From DRYM01 sp964564025 (GTDB lineage Archaea; Thermoproteota; Thermoprotei_A; EX4484-217-1): a DNA stretch of 32,085 nt. The DNA lies in NCBI GenBank assembly GCA_964564025.1, contig CAZLZO010000016.1, forward strand, positions 1-32,085. The letters are read 5' to 3'. Shown here piece after piece: positions 1 to 6,002 of this stretch (the first letter of the stretch is position 1; each line of letters begins with the position of its first letter). The notes under the pieces were generated by a model, which made no database searches, was not told the DNA's origin, and saw only the letters and a list, made by a program, of their open reading frames with translations. The translations under genes and the position numbers were made by a program.

Positions 1-282
1 TATCCTCAAGGTAAAAAATTTACTAAGGATGAATTGGTAGAGGCATTAAGATTCTCTATAATAGCGGAGCTTGATGCTATAAACTTATATCTTCAATTCG
101 CTAGAGCAACCGATGACGAACGTTTTAGAAGAGTTTTTGAAGACGTAGCTAAGGAAGAAAAGACACATGTAGGAGAGTTTCTCGCATTGCTTGAAATTCT
201 AGATCAAGAACAAGTTGAAGAATTAAAGAAGGGTAAAAAGGAGATCCAGGAAATTACAGGCTTAGAGCGCATAGAAACATAG
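1..282 (+). CDS. Ferritin-like (rubrerythrin/encapsulated-ferritin type) protein, 5'-truncated
   Basis: The reading frame is open from the first base, so the gene begins before the window; 93 residues and a TAG stop are visible. The visible part has a four-helix ferritin-like pattern: AELDAINLY in one helix, then EEKTH with EF four residues later in the next. This is the E...Y / ExxH arrangement that binds a di-iron centre in rubrerythrins and in ferritin-like proteins linked to encapsulins. The last 25 residues are charged and could be a tail. An internal TTG at 34 could be read as a start, but the helix pattern already runs through it, so truncation by the window edge is more likely. Family assignment rests on the motif only; whether an encapsulin gene lies upstream cannot be seen. 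Confidence 0.7.
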   Translation, partial: YPQGKKFTKDELVEALRFSIIAELDAINLYLQFARATDDERFRRVFEDVAKEEKTHVGEFLALLEILDQEQVEELKKGKKEIQEITGLERIET

Positions 283-343
283 ATATAAAATTAACTAACC
301 TTTTTCTCTCATCCTTAATCGTAAAGGAGTTATTTGAATTATG

Positions 344-447
344 TGGCGCCGGGGGCGGGATTCGAACCCGCGCGCCCCATACGGGGCACTGGCTTTCTAG
401 AATTGCATTCTCCAGGCCAGCCCCTTAGTCCGCTCGGGCACCCCGGC
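344..447 (-). tRNA. tRNA-Ser(GGA) with intron
   Basis: On the minus strand the acceptor arm GCCGGGG (447-441) pairs with CCCCGGC, followed by discriminator G and an encoded CCA (346-344). The T arm is GCGGG-TTCGAAT-CCCGC. A 5-bp variable arm (GCCCC/GGGGC) makes this class II, and discriminator G points to Ser rather than Leu. The anticodon stem CTGGC/GCCAG encloses 22 nt instead of 7, which implies an intron of about 15 nt. With the canonical 37/38 position the intron is about 395-409 and the anticodon is GGA (413-411). The intron region contains a small hairpin, GAAT-GCA-ATTC. Exact splice sites are inferred. Confidence 0.9.
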
Positions 448-477
448 ACTTTCCCTAAGATAACGAACTCTAGAAGT

Positions 478-489
478 CTCTATTTAAGA
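478..489 (-). promoter_or_regulatory. TATA-type promoter of tRNA-Ser
   Basis: The minus strand reads TTCTTAAATAGAG here, an archaeal TATA-like element centred about 37 bp upstream of the mature tRNA 5' end. The tRNA-Lys gene has its TATA-like element at almost the same distance. Inferred from sequence only. Confidence 0.5.
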
Positions 490-540
490 ATTGCTTTAAC
501 AAGAAATCTAATATTTAGCTTAAACTATGGTTAAAAGGAT

Positions 541-849
541 TCATAGTAATTCTATTTCTACGTATACATCTTCTGGTACTCTAACTCTCATAATATGTCT
601 CATAACTCTTTCATCAGCCGCTATGTCTATTATTCTCTTATGGATCCTCATTTCCCATCTATCCCATGTTTTACTTCCTTCACCACATGGCGATCTTCTA
701 ACGGGTACTACAAGTCTTTTTGTCGGTAATGGTATTGGTCCTCTCATTTTCACTCCGGTCTTCTTGGCTATTTCCTTTATTTGCTCAACTACGTAATTGA
801 GGTTTTCAACATTCGTACTCCAAAGTCTTATCCTAGCTTTCGAAACCAT
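541..849 (-). CDS. rps10: Small ribosomal subunit protein S10 (uS10)
   Basis: A 102-residue protein of usual archaeal S10 length. It begins MVSKARIRLWSTN and contains the S10 signature region KMRGPIPLPTKR (about 35-46) and the conserved WDRWEMRIHKRIID block. S10 binds 16S rRNA in the 30S head. In archaea it usually follows the EF-1A gene, as here, 76 bp downstream of it on the same strand, so it is probably co-transcribed with EF-1A. A GGGG-containing ribosome binding site lies about 8 nt upstream of the ATG. Confidence 0.97.
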   Translation of the reverse strand: MVSKARIRLWSTNVENLNYVVEQIKEIAKKTGVKMRGPIPLPTKRLVVPVRRSPCGEGSKTWDRWEMRIHKRIIDIAADERVMRHIMRVRVPEDVYVEIELL

Positions 850-925
850 TGCATGACCCCTTTAATTTAGAGATTAAAAAAGCTAATGTAGTTTAATTTT
901 TACATTAAAAAACAGGCTTAGCTTT

Positions 926-2248
926 CTACTTAGCCTTTACCTCTACTTTCTGTGGTTCTAAGTCTACTACTACTCCAATACCTACTGTTCTACCCATATC
1001 TCTCATAGCGAATCTTCCTAGCTGTGGGAACTCGCTATACTTCTCTATAACCATTGACTTTATAGGTTTGAACTCTACTATTGCTACATGCCCTTTCTTA
1101 ATGAATTTAGGTTCTTTCTCAACGATCTTACCTGTTCTTGGATCAACCCTAGCTTCTATCCTGGTTATTCTGCATGCAACACTTGCTGTGTGAGCATGAA
1201 TTACGGGAGTGTATCCTGGAGCTATTGCTGTTGGATGCCATATCACTATTATTCTCGCCTTAAACGATTTCACAACTGTTGGTGGATGCGTTAAGTGGCC
1301 TGCAACATCTCCTCTTCTAATTTCCGTTTTAGAAATACCTCTAACATTAAATCCTATGTTGTCTCCTGGTTCTGCCTTCTCTATTCTCTCATGGTGCATC
1401 TCTATTGATCTAACTTCGCCAACTTTACCTGGAGGCATAAATACTACTTTGTCTCCAACTTTTAGAACTCCTGTTTCGACTCTACCTACAGGTACTGTTC
1501 CAACGCCTGAGATAGAGTAAACCTCCTGTATAGGTATTCTTAATGGTTTATCGATAGGCTTTGGCGGAGGCTCTAATAGGTCGAAAGCCTCTATGAGAGC
1601 TGGGCCTTTATACCATGGCATTTTCGGACTTCTTTCCATGACATTATCTCCTGTCCACGCTGAGACAGGTACAAACGGTATTTTGTCTACTTTAAATCCG
1701 AACCTCCTCATGAACTCCTTAAGCTCCTTCACTATTTGTTCATAACGCTCTCTACTCCAATTCACTGTTGGATCATCCATTTTGTTTACAGCAACTATTA
1801 CTTGGTCAATACCCATTGTTTTAGCTAAGATAATGTGTTCTCTTGTCTGCCCTTCCTCGCTCATTCCTGCTTCATATTCTCCTTTCTTAGCTGAAACAAC
1901 TAATAATGCTGCATCTGCTTGTGATGCTCCAGTTATCATGTTCTTAACGAAGTCCCTATGTCCTGGAGCATCAATTATTGTGAAGTAGTACTTTTTACTT
2001 TCAAACTTCATAAATGCTAAGTCTATTGTTAAGCCTCTTTCTCTTTCCTCCTTAAGCCTGTCTAGTAGCCATGCATACTTGAATGACTCTTGCCCCCTCT
2101 TCTTAGCCTCCTCTTCTATTTCCTTTAGCTTCTTCGGGTCAATAAATCCGGCTTTAAATAGTAAGTGGCCTGTTAATGTGCTTTTACCATGGTCAACATG
2201 TCCTATAACTACTAGGTTTAAGTGTGGTTTTTCAGGTCTTTTAGACAT
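926..2248 (-). CDS. tuf: Translation elongation factor 1-alpha (aEF1A)
   Basis: A 440-residue GTPase that delivers aminoacyl-tRNA to the ribosome. All G motifs are present: GHVDHGKST (16-24), RGLTID (switch I), DAPGHRDF (G3), NKMD (G4) and VSAW (G5). The two beta-barrel domains follow, with the archaeal/eukaryal features GYTPVIHAHTA and GRFAMRDMGRTVG near the C-terminus. The ATG at 2248 is 9 nt after a GAGGTG ribosome binding site. A strong promoter at 2312-2326 resembles that of rpoH. S7 lies upstream (98 bp) and S10 downstream, the usual archaeal str-type neighbourhood. Confidence 0.98.
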   Translation of the reverse strand: MSKRPEKPHLNLVVIGHVDHGKSTLTGHLLFKAGFIDPKKLKEIEEEAKKRGQESFKYAWLLDRLKEERERGLTIDLAFMKFESKKYYFTIIDAPGHRDFVKNMITGASQADAALLVVSAKKGEYEAGMSEEGQTREHIILAKTMGIDQVIVAVNKMDDPTVNWSRERYEQIVKELKEFMRRFGFKVDKIPFVPVSAWTGDNVMERSPKMPWYKGPALIEAFDLLEPPPKPIDKPLRIPIQEVYSISGVGTVPVGRVETGVLKVGDKVVFMPPGKVGEVRSIEMHHERIEKAEPGDNIGFNVRGISKTEIRRGDVAGHLTHPPTVVKSFKARIIVIWHPTAIAPGYTPVIHAHTASVACRITRIEARVDPRTGKIVEKEPKFIKKGHVAIVEFKPIKSMVIEKYSEFPQLGRFAMRDMGRTVGIGVVVDLEPQKVEVKAK

Positions 2249-2311
2249 TTACATGCGCACCTCATTAGACACTGTTTGTGGTCTAATCCGAGTCCTAAGA
2301 GCGGAAATCGT

Positions 2312-2326
2312 GAATATAAAGCTTTC
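2312..2326 (-). promoter_or_regulatory. EF-1A promoter (BRE/TATA block shared with rpoH)
   Basis: Read on the minus strand the block is GAAAGCTTTATATTC, a BRE-like purine stretch followed by a TATA box. The identical 15 bp occur upstream of rpoH at 12350-12364. The block's lower edge is 64 bp from the EF-1A start codon, compared with 65 bp for rpoH. A transcription start about 25 bp downstream would give a leader of roughly 40 nt. Confidence 0.75.
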
Positions 2327-2347
2327 GTAAGAGATATAAGTATTATG

Positions 2348-2938
2348 CTATCTTGCACTAAGAGCTATTCTCTCTATTTCCTCCTTTCTTGAAATAGCGT
2401 AGCTTTTTAGATCATAGTTTGAAGCAGCTATTATTTCGTCAGCTAAGCATTCCTCTATAGGCTTAGGATTATTGAAAGCGCAGTTCCTAGCTCCCTCAGC
2501 TATATGTCTTAACGCTAAGTCAACTCTTCTCTGCGGAGCTACATCAACCGCTACGTGATAAACTATTCCACCGTAAACTATTCTTGTGGTTTCCTCTCTT
2601 GGAGCCGCATTTTCTATTGCTCTAACAAGAACCTGTATTGGGTTTTTCCCGGTCTTGTAATATATTAGGTCGAATGCTAGCTTAACAATGTTATATGCTA
2701 AATGTTTTTTCCCGGCATTACGTCCAGGCTTCATTAACTGATTCATTAGTCTTTCAACTATCGGTACCTCTGATTTACCGAATCTTCTATGTTCATGCCT
2801 ACCCCCGGTGTGGGGAAGCCATACGGGCTTTAAGCATATATACTTCTTTAAGCTAGGATCTCTAACCTCTATTCCTTCAAAACCCCATTTACCGAAAAGC
2901 TTTATTTCCTTAGTTTTCACCAGTTTTACTTCCGACAT
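2348..2938 (-). CDS. rps7: Small ribosomal subunit protein S7 (uS7)
   Basis: A 196-residue archaeal-type S7 with the usual N-terminal extension. Core motifs include PIVERLMNQLMKPGRNAGKK, the segment PIQVLVRAIENAAPREET and APQRRVDLALRHIAEGAR. S7 organises the 3' major domain of 16S rRNA. In most archaea S12 lies directly upstream. Here a gene on the opposite strand separates S12 from S7, so S7 must start from its own promoter, seen as an A/T-rich TATA tract at about 2998-3012. It probably begins the S7, EF-1A, S10 group, although EF-1A also has its own promoter. Confidence 0.97.
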   Translation of the reverse strand: MSEVKLVKTKEIKLFGKWGFEGIEVRDPSLKKYICLKPVWLPHTGGRHEHRRFGKSEVPIVERLMNQLMKPGRNAGKKHLAYNIVKLAFDLIYYKTGKNPIQVLVRAIENAAPREETTRIVYGGIVYHVAVDVAPQRRVDLALRHIAEGARNCAFNNPKPIEECLADEIIAASNYDLKSYAISRKEEIERIALSAR

Positions 2939-2997
2939 AAATATTATCCCTTACTTCTAGCTATTACCTATTACTGTATTCGGTTAGTAGAGGTTAC

Positions 2998-3012
2998 AAG
3001 TTTATATTTTTA
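2998..3012. promoter_or_regulatory. Shared divergent TATA tract between S7 and the DUF151 gene
   Basis: The tract AAGTTTATATTTTTA can be read as a TATA box in both directions: TTTATATT for the plus-strand gene and AAATATAAAC for S7. It is the only good TATA candidate in the 123-bp divergent spacer. Expected starts are near 3030 (plus) and 2980 (minus), giving leaders of roughly 30 and 40 nt. Confidence 0.55.
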
Positions 3013-3061
3013 ACGTGGGTTAGTAGTGTATAGGCTTCGGAAAAGAGGGTGCATCAAAATA

Positions 3062-3520
3062 ATGAACAAAATGGTTAAAGTAGTTAGGGTTGAAGCTTTT
3101 TTAATGCCTACTCCACCATATGTTCCAGTAATAACATGCCATCTTGAAGATGGTCGACAATTTACGCTATACTATGTTCCATACGAAATAGTTATTGCAA
3201 TAAATAGGATACAAGGCGAAAACTACGAGGTTGAAAGAGAAAGCGTCTTCGATGTTTTACCCATGGTTACCGGTGACTTGAGAGATAAGTTAAGGAGTAG
3301 AATCAGAGCAGTATACATAGACTATCTTAATAAAGAAACCATGCTCTATACTGCGACAATGGAAATTAAAGTTGACGGCGCTATTGTTAGGAGAAGAATG
3401 ATTCCAAGCCATGCAATATATTTAGCTTTACTAAGCAATAGCGACATATACATTCTGGATGACCTGGTCAAACAGCAGGAAGAGATGGGCTCTAGATCTA
3501 GGGATGAAAGAGTGCTTTAA
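3062..3520 (+). CDS. DUF151 / bifunctional-nuclease-domain protein
   Basis: A 152-residue protein with the DUF151 (BFN domain) layout: an N-terminal VKVVRVEAFLMP strand, a central ITCHLEDGRQFTLYYVPYEIV segment, an FDVLPMV region and the C-terminal RRRMIPSHAIYLALL signature, which corresponds to RPSDAIALAL in the family. Some plant and bacterial members have reported DNase/RNase activity; the archaeal role is unknown. The usual Asp of the signature is His here. I chose the ATG at 3062 because GAGGGTG lies 10 nt upstream; an in-frame GTG at 3026 falls near the predicted transcription start. The gene lies between S12 and S7 on the opposite strand and ends 34 bp from the S12 stop. Confidence 0.7.
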   Translation: MNKMVKVVRVEAFLMPTPPYVPVITCHLEDGRQFTLYYVPYEIVIAINRIQGENYEVERESVFDVLPMVTGDLRDKLRSRIRAVYIDYLNKETMLYTATMEIKVDGAIVRRRMIPSHAIYLALLSNSDIYILDDLVKQQEEMGSRSRDERVL

Positions 3521-3554
3521 CGTAGAAGTAGTATTTGTCATCACTAAAATCTTT

Positions 3555-3998
3555 TTACCTTACAGGCTTCTGTTTCTTGCCTTTAAGTAAAGCGTCTAGT
3601 GAAACACCATTGACAGCTATAACTTTGTATCTAACGCCAGGTAAATCTCCCATAGATCTTCCTCTAGAGCCTCCTATTCCAGCTATTATTACTTCATCAT
3701 GTTCATCTATGAAGTTTAATGCTCCATCTCCTGGAGCGAATGCTGTAACAACTTTTCCATTCTTTATTAGCTGTACTCTAACACATTTTCTAACAGCAGA
3801 GTTCGGCTGTCTAGCTTCTACACCTACTTTTTCAAGAACTATTCCCCTAGCCATAGGTGCTCCTTCTAATGGATCATACTTCTCCTTTATCTTAAGCATT
3901 CTACGTTTAAACTCTAGCTGACTCCATCTAAACTTTAACCTTTTCCTCTTAAGCTTCCTAGCAGCATATAGTCCGTAAGGCGCTTTCTTACCGGGCAT
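3555..3998 (-). CDS. rps12: Small ribosomal subunit protein S12 (uS12)
   Basis: A 147-residue archaeal/eukaryal-type S12 that acts at the decoding centre. Visible landmarks are GLYAARKLKRKRLKFRWSQ, then EKVGVEARQPNSAVRKCVRV with the QPNSA signature, and GDGALNFIDEHDEV. The ATG at 3998 (MPGKKAPYG) matches the family N-terminus and has GGTG 10 nt upstream. A GTG at 4022 would add eight residues and place that binding site inside the gene. It is the last gene of the minus-strand rpo/nusA/S12 run, 56 bp after nusA, and converges on the DUF151 gene. Confidence 0.96.
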   Translation of the reverse strand: MPGKKAPYGLYAARKLKRKRLKFRWSQLEFKRRMLKIKEKYDPLEGAPMARGIVLEKVGVEARQPNSAVRKCVRVQLIKNGKVVTAFAPGDGALNFIDEHDEVIIAGIGGSRGRSMGDLPGVRYKVIAVNGVSLDALLKGKKQKPVR

Positions 3999-4054
3999 TT
4001 TAACTATGCACCTTCTTCTCACATATTTACATTTGCGAGGTTTTTAAACTAAAC

Positions 4055-4489
4055 TCATGTCACAATTACTGAGTCTATGTCAAAGTACCTTTTAAGTATC
4101 ATTCTTGCTCTAGCAACGTTTCTTCCGGCTTTCCCTATAGCGACGCCCTTATCTTGGGGGTCAACGGTGACTAATACCTTCTTCTTACCTGAAGGCGTAG
4201 TTAGCACTTTTACATTAAGTACTCTAGCGGGAGCTAACGCATTTTTAGCTAATTGTTCTATTGTTTCAGCCCATTCAACAACTTCAATGTTTCTTCCAAG
4301 AAGTCTTTTTAATCGCTTAATGTTTATTCCATTTCTCCCTATAGCTAATCCCATGTCCCCTGGCTTTACGAGAAATATTATCCTGTTCTCATTTTCATCT
4401 ATTATGCAATCTTTTACCGAAGCTCTTGTGAGATCTTGAAAAAGAGCTATGTAACGCATTTCCTCAGCCGTAAGCTTTATTTCAGGCAC
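4055..4489 (-). CDS. nusA: Archaeal NusA-like protein with two KH domains
   Basis: A 144-residue short archaeal NusA. It has only the two tandem KH RNA-binding domains: KH1 with GLAIGRNGINIKRLKRL (about 47-63) and KH2 with GVAIGKAGRNVARARMIL (about 113-130). It lacks the S1 and RNA-polymerase-binding N-terminal domains of bacterial NusA. Its start overlaps the end of L30e by 8 bp, so translation is likely coupled. The order rpoA2, L30e, nusA, S12 is conserved in many archaea. Confidence 0.95.
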   Translation of the reverse strand: MPEIKLTAEEMRYIALFQDLTRASVKDCIIDENENRIIFLVKPGDMGLAIGRNGINIKRLKRLLGRNIEVVEWAETIEQLAKNALAPARVLNVKVLTTPSGKKKVLVTVDPQDKGVAIGKAGRNVARARMILKRYFDIDSVIVT

Positions 4490-4802
4490 TTATTTCACCA
4501 CCTTCAGCAAACTCTAGTATTCTAGAATCTCCTTCATCATATATCGTTATTGCGGCAACCATAAATGGTTTTCCACATATTGTACCTAGTTCAATAGATG
4601 TTCCCTGATATACGTAGACAGGAATTTTTGAAAGCTTGGCATAGTAAAGTATGTCTTTCTTCACCTCCTCTGGAGCGTTTGCTGCAATAATGACTATTTT
4701 TGCTTTACCAAGCTTTACTGCTTTAAGTGTTTCCTTACTACCAAATCTTACCTTACCTGTCTTTATAGCCATTCTTAACTCTGATTCGAAAGAAAGAGAC
4801 AT
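4482..4802 (-). CDS. rpl30e: Large ribosomal subunit protein L30e
   Basis: A 106-residue L7Ae/L30e-fold protein. It begins MSLSFESELRMAIKTGKVRFGSKET and contains the L30e block KAKIVIIAANAPEEVKKDI followed by VYVYQGTSIELGTICGKP. Archaeal L30e is a 50S protein found only in archaea and eukaryotes. The gene begins 7 bp after the rpoA2 stop and overlaps nusA by 8 bp, so it belongs to the RNA polymerase operon. Confidence 0.95.
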   Translation of the reverse strand: MSLSFESELRMAIKTGKVRFGSKETLKAVKLGKAKIVIIAANAPEEVKKDILYYAKLSKIPVYVYQGTSIELGTICGKPFMVAAITIYDEGDSRILEFAEGGEISA

Positions 4803-4809
4803 GAACTTT

Positions 4810-5985
4810 TCACCATTCCTCTTTCTTTCTAAGAGATGAAGGTTTCATAAGTAATTCAACCATGCCTGTGCCTAACGGTATAATTTGGCCTACGATTACG
4901 TTTTCCGTTACGCCCTTAAGTTCATCTATTTCTCCTCTTGCCGCACCCTCCAATAAATGTTTTACGGTGACTTCAAACGCTGCTCTTGCTAAAACACTTG
5001 GTTTTTCACCACTTACTCCATGTCTTCCAACCTGTCTTACTCTACCCGTTCTCGTCATTATGTCTGCTACAAGAAGTATATGCCTAATATCTACGTCTAA
5101 ACCTTGGTCCTCTAATACACCAACTATTTCGTTAATTATTGCTGACCTAGCTGCTTCAATCCCTAAAACCTCCTCTATTTCATGTATATCATTTGTTATT
5201 GTTCTCCTATGATCAACACCTTTTACGTTAAGCACACCAGCTAAATTGGAGCCATCAGTCATTATTACGTATTCGTCTCCTTTCTTTTGAATAATAGCTC
5301 TCTTTATACCTTTAATCCCCTTTATCTTAGAATTAATTATCTTTTCCCTAATTTTATTGAGCTTACTTATTGTTGCAACTTCTTCAGGGACCTCCACTCT
5401 CAATTGCTCGTCTTCCACATGAATTCTTCCCACCTTAAGCTTTTCAAGAACCTTAATTATTTGTTCTACATTAACTCCTTTATCCTTCATCATTTCCTTA
5501 TCTAAAACTATTATTATAGAGTTCGTAAAGAGGTCTATGTCTACTGTTTTAGCAACGTTCTCTATTGTTGTGTACTCTATTTTTCTAGCTATCTCTATTG
5601 CCCTATTTTTATCGTAGCGGTGTTCCTCGTCAAGATAAACAGTCATTATTGGTGTTGAAGGCTCTCTACGAGCATCAACTATTTCTATAAGTCTAGGTAA
5701 GCCTAAGGTAACGTTGAGTTCTCTAACGCCAGCATAATGGAATGTTCTAAGGGTCATTTGAGTGCTTGGTTCACCTATTGATTGCGCAGCAACAGTACCT
5801 ACAGCTTCGCCAGGATCCACTATAACATATCTATATTCTCTAACAACATCGCTTATTATTTCATTAAGCTTCTTCTCATCAATATCTAAGCCCTTAAGTT
5901 TCTCTCTTAACTCATCAATTACTGATTTTGGAAGTAGATCCTTAACCTCTTTAAGCTTTTTCTCAAGAATTTCCGGCTTAACCAT
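4810..5985 (-). CDS. rpoA2: DNA-directed RNA polymerase subunit A''
   Basis: A 391-residue subunit corresponding to the C-terminal third of bacterial beta' or eukaryotic Rpb1. The trigger-loop region GEPSTQMTLRTFH is at 71-83, preceded by DPGEAVGTVAAQSI. The C-terminal half contains IEEVLGIEAAR and MTRTGRVRQVGRHGVSG, then a clamp/cleft segment with KHLLEGAARGE. Splitting of the largest subunit into A' and A'' is typical of archaea. The gene starts 17 bp after rpoA1 and continues into L30e. Confidence 0.98.
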   Translation of the reverse strand: MVKPEILEKKLKEVKDLLPKSVIDELREKLKGLDIDEKKLNEIISDVVREYRYVIVDPGEAVGTVAAQSIGEPSTQMTLRTFHYAGVRELNVTLGLPRLIEIVDARREPSTPIMTVYLDEEHRYDKNRAIEIARKIEYTTIENVAKTVDIDLFTNSIIIVLDKEMMKDKGVNVEQIIKVLEKLKVGRIHVEDEQLRVEVPEEVATISKLNKIREKIINSKIKGIKGIKRAIIQKKGDEYVIMTDGSNLAGVLNVKGVDHRRTITNDIHEIEEVLGIEAARSAIINEIVGVLEDQGLDVDIRHILLVADIMTRTGRVRQVGRHGVSGEKPSVLARAAFEVTVKHLLEGAARGEIDELKGVTENVIVGQIIPLGTGMVELLMKPSSLRKKEEW

Positions 5986-6002
5986 AGTTTGCGTTCACCC
6001 CC

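Noticed and set aside
334..534. Open frame with GAGFEPARP
   Set aside because: It is the antisense translation of the tRNA-Ser gene, a common artefact of tRNA T arms.
527..796. Long frames antisense to S10, EF-1A, S12, nusA, rpoA1, rpoB and fttA
   Set aside because: They lie opposite strongly conserved genes, lack ribosome binding sites and domains, and follow the codon pattern of the sense gene.
2249..2254. ATG-TAA start-stop immediately before the EF-1A ATG
   Set aside because: The GAGGTG site is at proper distance from the real ATG and too close to this one; probably chance.
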